Positions 1 through 6,984 of a stretch of 29,262 nucleotides of DNA are shown here, one piece after another. Below the pieces are notes generated by a model. The model had not been told where the DNA came from. It did not search any database and saw only the letters and a list, made by a program, of their open reading frames with translations. A program made the position numbers and the translations under genes. The stretch spans positions 1 to 29,262 of the forward strand of contig CAKZZD010000005.1 in assembly GCA_937886715.1 (NCBI GenBank), read 5' to 3'. This DNA is from an uncultured Bacteroidales bacterium (lineage in GTDB: Bacteria; Bacteroidota; Bacteroidia; Bacteroidales; P3). Position 1 is the stretch's first letter; each line of letters opens with the position of its first letter.

Positions 1-56
1 TCATCAACTTCGGCGACCCGCAGTTCGTCAAGCACCTCATCGAGAACTACGGATAG
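1..56 (+). CDS. C-terminal end of an unidentified protein (partial)
   Basis: Only the last 17 codons and a TAG stop are in the window; they read INFGDPQFVKHLIENYG. The reading frame is in phase with a stop at 54-56 and is followed about 30 bases later by a GC-rich hairpin, as expected for a gene end. The fragment is too short for a family assignment. No function is proposed. Confidence 0.5.
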   Translation, partial: INFGDPQFVKHLIENYG

Positions 57-87
57 ACTTTCTTCATCCTCTCATATTTTGGCTCCG

Positions 88-120
88 GCCCGCGACATGA
101 CGTCGCGGGCTAGGTTGCTT
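88..120 (+). terminator. Intrinsic terminator after the partial first gene
   Basis: A perfect 9-bp stem (88-96 with 102-110, sequence GCCCGCGAC / GTCGCGGGC) with a 5-base loop is followed by TAGGTTGCTTTTT. It lies 31 bases after the stop codon of the first gene, so it most likely ends that transcript. Confidence 0.6.
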
Positions 121-340
121 TTTGCGGCAGCAACATGGGTGTTGTCAACTGCTGCCAGCAGGGGGAGAAGCCGATAGTCGCACCTGACGGCGCATATCAC
201 ACCATACATACTTGAGGCACGGCGCGCTGTACCGATGGCCTTCCCTTTCTGTGTCCACCTGTCGGATGCGTCGGCCGACCTCATGTGCTGAGCCGCGATA
301 GCATCGGGATCTTTTCAACAGGCTATGATGAAATCCTATT
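121..340. other. Intergenic stretch without a convincing gene
   Basis: Between the first terminator and the efflux-operon promoter no frame looks coding. A minus-strand open frame (72-284) runs through the terminator hairpin and has no recognisable features. A second small inverted repeat is visible (126-132 with 150-156, GGCAGCA / TGCTGCC, enclosing CAAC / GTTG). Nothing else stands out. Confidence 0.4.
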
Positions 341-347
341 TTTTTTG

Positions 348-391
348 TATCTTTGCATATCTCTATCGTATAATCTGCCGATACGTATAAT
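348..391 (+). promoter_or_regulatory. Promoter (TATCTTTG at 348-355) and repeats upstream of the efflux operon
   Basis: TATCTTTG at 348-355 fits the Bacteroidetes -7 element TAnnTTTG. No clear TTTG -33 box is visible at the usual spacing. Transcription would start near 362, giving a leader of about 105 bases. At the start of that leader an 8-bp direct repeat, CGTATAAT (367-374 and 384-391), overlaps an inverted pair TATCG / CGATA (365-369 and 379-383). This is a plausible operator for a local repressor, but no regulator gene is adjacent. Confidence 0.55.
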
Positions 392-467
392 ACTCTGTAA
401 TGAGGTCAGTTAGGGAGTCAGATAGACGCACTTGAATTGACGAAAAAAAACATAATGGATACAGAGT

Positions 468-1769
468 ATGAAGAGCATTAGTAAATGGGTGTTTATTACC
501 CTTTTGGCAATTTTTTTTTCAACAAGTAATGCCCAGGACCTCGCGATAGGGCTGTCCGACCTGCTGGCGCGCGCCGACAGCGGAAGCACGGCGCTGAGGG
601 CGTCACGGGCTGGTATCAGTGTCTCGCGCGAGACATTGGAGAATACCCGCCGCAGCACATTGTTGCCTGAAGTGACTTTCAGCGCCTCGCTGGGCTATCT
701 CGGCAACGGCTACGGCTGGGGACGCGACAGCAACTACAGTTTCACGGTGCCGATGCCTCATATCAGCACCCGTTTCGGCGTCGACGTGCAGCAGGTGATC
801 TACGCCGGTGGCGCTGCACGCGCCGCCCGTCGGCAAGCCGAATTGGGAGTGCGACTCTCTGAGCTGGGCTACGGACACCAGCGACAGGAGCTGCGCCTGC
901 AGCTGGCGGGGCTTTATATGGATCTCTATCGCGCTGTTCGACAGCTTGAGGTCTATGACAGCAACATCGCCCTCACCCGGCGCCTTATTGGCGACATACG
1001 AGCCCGACACGAACAAGGCACTGCATTGAAAAACGACCTGACGCGCTACGAGTTACAGCTGGCCACGCTTCAGATGCAGCGCACCCGAGTGGAGAACGAC
1101 CTCGCCATCGCCAACAGCCAGATTGTCACCCTCGCGGGACTTTCGCAGAGCACGCGCGTGATCCCCGACAGCAGTTTCCTTGCTGCCAAGCCCGACCTTT
1201 TCTCCAATTCCAATTCGCTATCCTCCACTCTGCCCGTGCAGATGGCCGAGGCCAAAGCCGATCTTGCCGGACAGCAGCTGAAGCAGAGTCGATCCGCCAT
1301 GTTGCCCTACTTGGCACTGGTCGCGCAAGACCAGCTTAATGGTCCCGTCACCATCGACATTACTCCCTACAATATCAATTATAACTACTGGTTCGTGGGC
1401 CTCTCGCTGAACTACAATTTGTCGAGCCTCTGGAAGTCGAACCCCGCTGTCCGCACGGCACGCTTCAATCGGGAACAGGCTCTCCTGGAGCGGCAGGCTG
1501 TCGAAGAACAAACCCGACAGGAACTTGGCGCCGCTGCCATCCGCCTCGACGAGGCTCGCCGCAATCTGACCATCAAGCAGAAGAGTATGCAGCTCGCCGC
1601 GCAGAACTACGCCCTCGTGGCTGACCGTTATACCAACGAGCTGGCCCTGCTGGTCGATATGATCGACGCCGCCAATCAGAAACTCGCTGCCGAGCTCGAC
1701 ATGGTCAGTGCTCGCATCGAGGTCGTCTATCGCGGATATGTGATTGATTATATTAACGGAAAACTCTAA
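468..1769 (+). CDS. TolC-family outer membrane efflux protein
   Basis: The 433-residue protein begins with a signal peptide (residues 1-22, cleavage expected after SNA), followed by two long alpha-helical, Ala/Gln/Arg-rich repeats with the periodicity of the outer membrane efflux protein family. Length and organisation match TolC-like trimeric exit ducts. It is the first gene of a tight operon: seven bases separate its stop from the ATG of the HlyD-type adaptor, which in turn overlaps an MFS transporter gene. By family knowledge it would form the outer membrane channel of a tripartite EmrAB-TolC-type pump. The substrate cannot be read from the sequence. The start at 468 is followed directly by the signal peptide. 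An open frame on the opposite strand at 410-658 is a shadow. Confidence 0.93.
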   Translation: MKSISKWVFITLLAIFFSTSNAQDLAIGLSDLLARADSGSTALRASRAGISVSRETLENTRRSTLLPEVTFSASLGYLGNGYGWGRDSNYSFTVPMPHISTRFGVDVQQVIYAGGAARAARRQAELGVRLSELGYGHQRQELRLQLAGLYMDLYRAVRQLEVYDSNIALTRRLIGDIRARHEQGTALKNDLTRYELQLATLQMQRTRVENDLAIANSQIVTLAGLSQSTRVIPDSSFLAAKPDLFSNSNSLSSTLPVQMAEAKADLAGQQLKQSRSAMLPYLALVAQDQLNGPVTIDITPYNINYNYWFVGLSLNYNLSSLWKSNPAVRTARFNREQALLERQAVEEQTRQELGAAAIRLDEARRNLTIKQKSMQLAAQNYALVADRYTNELALLVDMIDAANQKLAAELDMVSARIEVVYRGYVIDYINGKL

Positions 1770-1776
1770 AACAACT

Positions 1777-2808
1777 ATGAACCGTAAACAACGTACCCTT
1801 GTAGTCAACGTCATCGTGGTGGCCCTCATCGTGGCGGGCATCGTGTGGATTCTCTCTTTCTTTGTCCATCCAGGCGGATGGACCGACAATGCACAGGTGC
1901 GGCGCGACATTGTGAGCGTCAACAGCCGTGTGCAGGGCTTTGCCGAGCAGGTTCTCTTCGACGAATATCGGCAGGTGGCAGAGGGCGATACCCTCGTCAT
2001 CATTGAGGATGCTCTCTACCGTCTCCAGGTGGCACAAGCCGAAGCCGGATATCAGAACGCCCTCGTGGCACGCAACGCACAGGGTACCACCATCCGCACC
2101 ACACAGAATAACCTCTCGGTCAGCGACGCCGAACTCGACGAGGTACGTCTGCAGATGCAGCAGGCCGAAAAGGAATACCAGCGCTACCGCCGCCTGCTGG
2201 AGCGCGAGTCGGTGACGCAGCAGCAGTTCGAGACCGTCGAGACGCGCTTCCTGACGCTGAAGGCCAAATACGACCGTCTGACGCGTCAGCAGCAGACCAC
2301 TCGTCTCGTGCAGAGCGAGCAGACGCAGCGCCTCGACCAGCATTCTGCCGCCATCGCTGTGGCCGAAGCCGCACTGGAGCAGGCCCGCCTTAACCTTGGC
2401 TACACCATTGTCACAGCCCCCTGCAGCGGTCGCATAGGCCGCAAAGCGGTGCAGCAGGGCGAGCTGGTGCACCAGGGACAGCAGCTGCTCACCATCGTCA
2501 GCGATGACGACTGCTGGGTGGAAGCCAACTTTCGCGAGCGGCAGATGAAAAACATCCACGTGGGTAGCCCGGTGACGGTGAAGGTCGATGCCCTCGGCGG
2601 GCGCAAGTTCTCGGGCCGCATCGAAGCCATTGCCGACGCCACGGGTGCCCAATTCTCCGCCATTCCGCAGGATAATTCGACAGGCAATTTCGTCAAGGTC
2701 GAGCAGCTTATCCCCGTCCGCATTGCTATTTCCGCCGCCAACAACGACACCGCGGCGCTCGCACAGCTCAAATCGGGTATGAACGTCGAGGTGAAAGTGA
2801 AGAAATGA
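1777..2808 (+). CDS. HlyD/EmrA-family periplasmic adaptor
   Basis: A 343-residue membrane fusion protein. The N-terminus has one membrane anchor (about residues 9-27, hydrophobic VVNVIVVALIVAGIVWIL). A first lipoyl half-motif follows (about 45-70, ending EGDTLVIIED), then a long charged coiled coil (about 75-205, rich in Gln, Glu and Arg), the second lipoyl half (VTAPCSGRIGR...GELVHQGQQLL) and a beta-barrel segment (DDDCWVEANFRE). That order is the EmrA/HlyD architecture. An in-frame start 11 codons earlier (1744) would lie inside tolC; the ATG at 1777, seven bases after the tolC stop, puts the anchor at the usual place. Its stop overlaps the next start as ATGA, indicating translational coupling to the MFS pump. 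Confidence 0.92.
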   Translation: MNRKQRTLVVNVIVVALIVAGIVWILSFFVHPGGWTDNAQVRRDIVSVNSRVQGFAEQVLFDEYRQVAEGDTLVIIEDALYRLQVAQAEAGYQNALVARNAQGTTIRTTQNNLSVSDAELDEVRLQMQQAEKEYQRYRRLLERESVTQQQFETVETRFLTLKAKYDRLTRQQQTTRLVQSEQTQRLDQHSAAIAVAEAALEQARLNLGYTIVTAPCSGRIGRKAVQQGELVHQGQQLLTIVSDDDCWVEANFRERQMKNIHVGSPVTVKVDALGGRKFSGRIEAIADATGAQFSAIPQDNSTGNFVKVEQLIPVRIAISAANNDTAALAQLKSGMNVEVKVKK

Positions 2809-4289
2809 GCAAGCTCCCCATGTTTCGCGACCGCGTGCCGGAACGGCTGCGGTTTCCGCTGCTGCTGGTGCTGCCCTTTGTCTACCAGTGCTCCAACCCG
2901 TTGTACATGAACATCGCATCCGAGGTGATGAGCGACTCTGCGCTGCGCAACGACGATGTGATGATGTGCGGCTTCGCCTGCATCCTCGGCATCACCGTCA
3001 CTTTTCCCCTGCTGTTCCGCCTCAAGTTCCGTTTCACCACGCGCCAGATCCTGCTCATCTCGTCGTCGGCCATTATCGTGCTGAGCCTCCTGGCCGAGCA
3101 CGTGCGGCTTCTCCCCATGCTGGTGCTAGTCTGCTTCGCGTTCGGAATCTTCAAGGTCTGGGGCACGTTCGAGTGTATGTCAAGCATGATGCAGGTCATC
3201 AGCCCCAATATGCATTTGGCGCCGTTCCTGACTGTGGTGTTTCTGGCCGTTTTCGGTGGCGTCGAGCTCGGCGGATGGGCCAGCACGGTCATCAGCCACT
3301 ACTACACATGGCACCACGTCACCCGGGCCCTCTGCGGTGTGCACCTGCTTGTGCTGCTCTTCGCCTGGCTGCTCCTCAAGGATTTCCGCTTCAAACCGCC
3401 TGTGCCCCTCCGCGGAATCGACTGGATAGGGATGGCCCTCTGGAGCCTCTTCCTGCTGGGAATGACGGCCCTATTCGTCTATGGCGAGACGCTGGAGTGG
3501 CTGCATTCGCCACAAATGGTGCTGTGCCTCGCGGTGTCAATCGTCGCCTTGGGTCTCAACCTCTACCGTATGACACATATCGCTCAGCCCTTCATCGCGC
3601 CTCAGTGCTTCCGCTACCGCCGTCTGTGGCCCATTATGGTGCTGTTCTTCATCAGCGGCGTGATGCTCAGTAGCCAGTCGGTGCTGCAGAATGTGCTGAC
3701 AGGCAGCGTGCTCCACTATGGCGCAATGAACAGCGTCGACCTTAACTGGGCCATACTGGCCGGTGTCGTGGTGGGATGCTATGTGGGCCGCTGGGGCCTC
3801 ACAGGGCTTGGGTGGAACTACAAGCAGCTCACTTTCCTCAGCCTGCTCGTCACCACGATGTATGTGGCTGCGATGTATTTCCTCGTGGCGCCGCAAACAC
3901 CCCTCGTGGCCCTGGCCTTGCCCTGCTTCTTCAGCGGCGTGGGCCACGCCCTCATCTTCGTGGTGCTGACCACCTACGTCGAGAGTAATACCCCCTTCGA
4001 GCACCGTTTTATGATGCTCACCGTGCTGGGGTTGGTGCGCACCGGCATCGCCTCGCCCATCGGAGCCGCGCTCTACGGCCACCTGCTGCGTGCCCAGACT
4101 GCCTACCATCTCCCCCTGCTCGGCACGCCCCAGGCGGCCCTTATGGTGGGTCTGCGCAATCTCTACGGACTCACCGTCCTCCTAGGCCTGCTTACGCTCA
4201 TCATCATCGTCGCCTCGCGCTTCGAGGTCAAACGCTACATCACCCTGCCCACGCTGCGGCGTATCCACGCCCAGCTGTCGCAGGGTTAG
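2805..4289 (+). CDS. MFS drug-efflux permease (EmrB/DHA2-like)
   Basis: A 494-residue integral membrane protein with about 14 hydrophobic segments, matching the DHA2 (EmrB) branch of the major facilitator superfamily in length and topology. It follows a TolC and a HlyD/EmrA gene and its ATG overlaps the HlyD stop, so it is the inner membrane component of the tripartite pump. Classical MFS signature motifs are weak: no textbook motif A is obvious between helices 2 and 3 (the stretch there reads FRLKFRFTTRQ), as is common in divergent Bacteroidetes EmrB relatives. Substrate unknown. A strong terminator follows 43 bases after the stop. Confidence 0.88.
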   Translation: MSKLPMFRDRVPERLRFPLLLVLPFVYQCSNPLYMNIASEVMSDSALRNDDVMMCGFACILGITVTFPLLFRLKFRFTTRQILLISSSAIIVLSLLAEHVRLLPMLVLVCFAFGIFKVWGTFECMSSMMQVISPNMHLAPFLTVVFLAVFGGVELGGWASTVISHYYTWHHVTRALCGVHLLVLLFAWLLLKDFRFKPPVPLRGIDWIGMALWSLFLLGMTALFVYGETLEWLHSPQMVLCLAVSIVALGLNLYRMTHIAQPFIAPQCFRYRRLWPIMVLFFISGVMLSSQSVLQNVLTGSVLHYGAMNSVDLNWAILAGVVVGCYVGRWGLTGLGWNYKQLTFLSLLVTTMYVAAMYFLVAPQTPLVALALPCFFSGVGHALIFVVLTTYVESNTPFEHRFMMLTVLGLVRTGIASPIGAALYGHLLRAQTAYHLPLLGTPQAALMVGLRNLYGLTVLLGLLTLIIIVASRFEVKRYITLPTLRRIHAQLSQG

Positions 4290-4332
4290 CCTCGCCTCCG
4301 CCTGCAAATATAGGCCGGCAGTGTCACAACAT

Positions 4333-4374
4333 GCGGTGCCCGCGACATTCCGGCGCGGGCACCGCCCTTTTTTT
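4333..4374 (+). terminator. Terminator of the efflux operon
   Basis: A perfect 12-bp GC-rich stem (4333-4344 with 4354-4365, GCGGTGCCCGCG / CGCGGGCACCGC) with a 9-base loop is followed by CC and seven T residues. This is a classical intrinsic terminator in the direction of the efflux genes. Confidence 0.9.
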
Positions 4375-4489
4375 GCATTGGCCCCATAGGGACCGTCAAT
4401 CGTGGCGTGCTGCCGGCTCGCGTGACTTTCACTATCCCGGCAGCCTTTATTGACAACCGTTTCCGTTCCTCCAACCCCTTGTCCCTCAA

Positions 4490-4563
4490 TACCTTCTCCT
4501 ACCCAACTCCTACCCAACTCCTACCATAGTAGGACTTGGGTAGGAGTTGATAAGGAGAAGGTA
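4490..4563. repeat. 74-base near-perfect inverted repeat
   Basis: Left arm 4490-4525 and right arm 4528-4563 are reverse complements at 31 of 36 positions with a 2-base loop. The left arm also contains a direct repeat of the 11-mer CTCCTACCCAA. No T-tract follows, and a terminator already lies 120 bases upstream, so it is not simply the operon terminator. It sits at the boundary between the GC-rich efflux operon and the AT-rich island. It may be a dispersed palindromic repeat or a non-autonomous element end; no ORF or target-site duplication could be assigned. Confidence 0.75.
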
Positions 4564-4650
4564 CGGATTACCAGCGGTTTACAAAAGTGAAAAACACCGC
4601 CCCAATCGGCATCCATTTTCGCCCCCTCGGGCATAAAAAAACGAATAGTT

Positions 4651-4681
4651 TTTGCCGTTTTGATTTTTATTTGTATCTTTG
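4651..4681 (+). promoter_or_regulatory. Canonical Bacteroidetes promoter of the AT-rich island
   Basis: TTTG at 4651-4654 and TATCTTTG at 4674-4681 are separated by exactly 19 bases, the consensus arrangement for the primary sigma factor of Bacteroidetes (TTTG-N19-TAnnTTTG). Transcription should start near 4686-4688. Confidence 0.75.
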
Positions 4682-4685
4682 CAGT

Positions 4686-4920
4686 TGCTTTCGAGAGCGA
4701 AAGCTGTAAGCAAGAAAAGCATTGCAATATTGTCCTTGCATTTGAATTCGCCAAATTTAAGAAGGAGGACGGAGCATTTATGCTTTCGCTTGGGTGTGTA
4801 TGCTATGTGCATAGCATATCGTCAGGCGTGAGAATTGTTCCCATAATTCCGTTCCTTCGAAGGTGTTTGGCGATACCTAAATGCAAACGGACATGAGTAC
4901 ATAATCTCATGCCTTTTCTT
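4686..4920 (+). ncRNA. Candidate structured RNA or leader, about 235 bases
   Basis: Directly after a canonical promoter lies a stretch with several strong hairpins. These are GCTTTCG-AGAG-CGAAAGC (4687-4704), TATGCTATG-TG-CATAGCATA (4799-4818), the self-complementary CCTTCGAAGG near 4855-4864, and CATGAG-N8-CTCATG (4892-4911) followed by CCTTTTCTT, which could end transcription. A 38-codon ORF with its own ribosome site lies inside (4780-4896). The element may be a free-standing small RNA, a small-peptide mRNA or a regulatory leader for the genes from 5181. I do not recognise a named RNA family. Confidence 0.45.
4780..4896 (+). CDS. Small ORF of 38 codons inside the structured RNA
   Basis: ATG at 4780 is preceded at 11 bases by AAGGAGG (4762-4768), an unusually good Shine-Dalgarno match for this genome. 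The peptide begins MLSLGCVCYVHSISSG, is rich in hydrophobic residues and Cys, and ends with a basic tail (PKCKRT). The coding sequence overlaps the strong hairpin at 4799-4818, which would lie just inside the start. It could be a leader peptide or a small membrane peptide; it could also be a chance ORF in a structured RNA. Confidence 0.3.
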   Translation: MLSLGCVCYVHSISSGVRIVPIIPFLRRCLAIPKCKRT

Positions 4921-5180
4921 ATTGTTATAGATTAACGTTCCGTTGGAGGGTCGGAAATGAATTATTTGTACTTAGTATATTTTAAGGTATGAGTATTTTG
5001 TGGATAAATATTAATAGTTAAAATAATTAAGTGACAATATTATGTGTAATATAATAATTAGGAAATATGCATAATTTTATTGGATGAACTTCATATGCTA
5101 TCATTTAGTCTTTCTTTCGGAGACCTATAACCATCATTTCAAATATAATAAAGTAAAATAATTTGTAATATCTATTATCT
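4921..5180. other. AT-rich intergenic region
   Basis: This stretch is very AT-rich and broken by stops in all frames. No exact TAnnTTTG element on the plus strand and no strong hairpin was found before the gene at 5181. The island genes may therefore be read from the promoter at 4651-4681 through the weak hairpin at 4892-4911, or from a non-consensus promoter. Confidence 0.4.
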
Positions 5181-5807
5181 ATGAATTCTCAATTGCAAAA
5201 ATCAAGTATAAGAAGCCTGTTGCAAAGTAAAGGAAAAGAATACGCCGCTGGAAGAGTAAAAACAGAATCAATGCAGACAGAAATGACCCTCATGGGTTTT
5301 GTCCCTTATCCAATTGGTTCAACTAATGAAAATTCATATCTTTATAGACAGCTGCTTGATATAGATTTGAATTCTCACCTAATAGTAACACCCTTCTTTA
5401 TTAGATACGAGGGGCTCTCCAAAATTTATCCTGTTTTTAAAATTATATCATTGAGTAATGGATGCAAATATAAATTAGACAAAAATCTAATTGTGGAAAC
5501 AATTAGAAGAGAATTACCACATTACATTGTAGAAAAAATCACTGGATTTTTGGATGGTAATGCCATAAAAAATATAAAAGGATATAAATCGTTCCCCTCT
5601 AATTTAATAGAAATGGATGAAAACAAAGAACTATATTACACTCCTAATGACAATGACTACGTGTTGTCAGAATCTTTAGGAGAACTAGTCTGTGTTTCTG
5701 ATTATTTCCTTTGTCTTTGTATGTTTATTAATTCTGTTACCGGTGCCCCTAGTTACGCGGTATTCCCGCCAGAGGATATTGTTAGAGTTATTCCCAAAAA
5801 TGAATGA
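5181..5807 (+). CDS. Hypothetical protein, first gene of AT-rich island
   Basis: A 208-residue soluble protein with no signal peptide and no membrane segment that I recognise from any family. Composition is Lys/Asn/Ile-rich and codons are AT-rich, unlike the GC-rich genes on either side, which suggests acquisition by transfer. The C-terminal part carries an aromatic and Cys-rich patch (DYFLCLCMFINSV) followed by GAPSYAVFPPEDIVRV. Its TGA overlaps the next ATG (ATGA at 5804-5807), so the two products are probably made together and may interact. Possible roles such as effector immunity or phage defence are speculation from context only. Confidence 0.72.
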   Translation: MNSQLQKSSIRSLLQSKGKEYAAGRVKTESMQTEMTLMGFVPYPIGSTNENSYLYRQLLDIDLNSHLIVTPFFIRYEGLSKIYPVFKIISLSNGCKYKLDKNLIVETIRRELPHYIVEKITGFLDGNAIKNIKGYKSFPSNLIEMDENKELYYTPNDNDYVLSESLGELVCVSDYFLCLCMFINSVTGAPSYAVFPPEDIVRVIPKNE

Positions 5808-6205
5808 TGAACGAAAATTATTATTTTGATACAGTTTTTTCTCCATTCTTATTTGGGAAATATAAATATTCTCCATTGTTTAATATTATTATGGAGGACC
5901 CATCTTATGTCTACTGGTGTGTGAATAATATCCCAGATTTAATGATGAGTAATGAAACAATTGACCAAATTAAAAAGCTATTGCCTTCTTTTGTTATTCC
6001 AGCCAACTTCGAATCTCATATTGGAGAGCCATTTTTTGAGGAAAATAATTATAAAGAAGAAAATTATATGTATGAAATAGACATAGAGCCATCAACTTAC
6101 GAGAGGTATAATGGTTCTTATGCACAGGATGAAATGGGCTATAGCGATGATGATATAGACACAATATTTGATGGCGATCCTTTAGCATATTGGAATATCG
6201 ATTAA
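5804..6205 (+). CDS. Small protein with ExoX-C-like segment and acidic tail
   Basis: A 133-residue soluble protein. Residues 17-46 contain FGKYKYSPLFNIIMEDPSY followed by VYWCVNNIPDL. This resembles the small 'FGKyKGksl..i...dp.Yi.W' domain found at the C-terminus of exodeoxyribonuclease X-like proteins and in many short Bacteroidetes proteins. The last 30 residues are strongly acidic and aromatic (MGYSDDDIDTIFDGDP then AYWNID). No nuclease active site is present, so enzymatic activity is not expected; a nucleic-acid or protein-binding adaptor is more likely. Two adjacent ATGs (5804 and 5807) are possible starts; the first overlaps the preceding stop. AT-rich like its neighbours. Confidence 0.7.
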   Translation: MMNENYYFDTVFSPFLFGKYKYSPLFNIIMEDPSYVYWCVNNIPDLMMSNETIDQIKKLLPSFVIPANFESHIGEPFFEENNYKEENYMYEIDIEPSTYERYNGSYAQDEMGYSDDDIDTIFDGDPLAYWNID

Positions 6206-6217
6206 ATCTAAATAAAT

Positions 6218-6619
6218 ATGACAGAAGGAATTAATATGGGGAGAAAGTCCCCTTGGACAAAAGAAGAGTACATTTCCTTGTACAAACAAGTTGATGCCTA
6301 TGGTGCTAGACTTGCCGCACAACTTATGATTGAAGAAGGTGTAGACTCGGCAGCAGAGGCGAAAATGTCATATAGCCTCTACAAATGTCCAATAGTCTAC
6401 CTATTCATTCACTATCACTATGGGAGACCAGAAGACCTTTTGAGCAATACAGACATCTCTCTCTATCTTACAATGTTTCTGCCTAATGTAAAGTACTTTG
6501 CCAGTGAAATGAAGAAGGCATACACATCGGGTCTGGTCTTTGTAAATGACACAAACTCAATGGGAGTTACTCTGGCAAAGATGTGCGACGAGATAATATA
6601 CATTAATGAACATTTTTAA
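6218..6619 (+). CDS. Hypothetical protein of AT-rich island
   Basis: A 133-residue protein (127 if the second ATG at 6236 is used). The second start gives MGRKSPWTKEEY and is preceded at good distance by AGAAGGA, so it may be the true one; both are in frame. No signal peptide. The N-terminus is basic and helical, with an alanine-rich helix (GARLAAQLMIEEG), then an aromatic stretch (CPIVYLFIHYHYG). I recognise no family. It lies 12 bases after the preceding gene and 26 before the next on the same strand, so all four island genes are probably one transcript. Confidence 0.65.
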   Translation: MTEGINMGRKSPWTKEEYISLYKQVDAYGARLAAQLMIEEGVDSAAEAKMSYSLYKCPIVYLFIHYHYGRPEDLLSNTDISLYLTMFLPNVKYFASEMKKAYTSGLVFVNDTNSMGVTLAKMCDEIIYINEHF

Positions 6620-6645
6620 ACGATACCAATTTAAACTATACTAAG

Positions 6646-6972
6646 ATGCAAATTAATGCAAGTGGTCGTAATCAGATATATTACGAAAAAGCCTCAAAAT
6701 ACCTCCCCGTAAGATTGTCAACGACTTTTTTTGATGACATTGGCGAATGTATTTGTATCGTTGCCAATAGGGAAGATAACGGAATGGCAGATATTGTTGA
6801 AGACAAAGACTCAGAAGTGTTTATTACGCCTATGAACTCAGCCTTGTACAATGACATTAAAAACAGAGTATTGAATATGGAGTTTTGGACTCCAAATAAA
6901 TGGTATAATACTATTGTCGGTCTCGCAGACGGAGTGGAAAGGAAAATACACTTGGATTGTGATGTATTTTAA
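6646..6972 (+). CDS. Hypothetical protein of AT-rich island
   Basis: A 108-residue soluble protein without recognisable family, signal peptide or membrane segment. It is rich in Asp/Asn and aromatic residues, with a central beta-like segment (ECICIVANRED) and a Trp-containing helix (MEFWTPNKWYNTIVG). It ends 12 bases before the lipoprotein gene. Its small size and orphan nature resemble immunity or accessory proteins that sit beside toxins, but no toxin is recognised here. Confidence 0.62.
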   Translation: MQINASGRNQIYYEKASKYLPVRLSTTFFDDIGECICIVANREDNGMADIVEDKDSEVFITPMNSALYNDIKNRVLNMEFWTPNKWYNTIVGLADGVERKIHLDCDVF

Positions 6973-6984
6973 CCTTATTGAGCC

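Noticed and set aside
72..284. Minus-strand open frame of 70 codons near the left end
   Set aside because: It runs through the terminator hairpin at 88-110, has no recognisable motif and no promoter; most likely a chance frame in GC-rich DNA.
4305..4312. TATATTTG on the minus strand after the MFS gene, a possible antisense promoter
   Set aside because: No TTTG at the expected -33 position and no gene downstream on that strand; probably a chance match.
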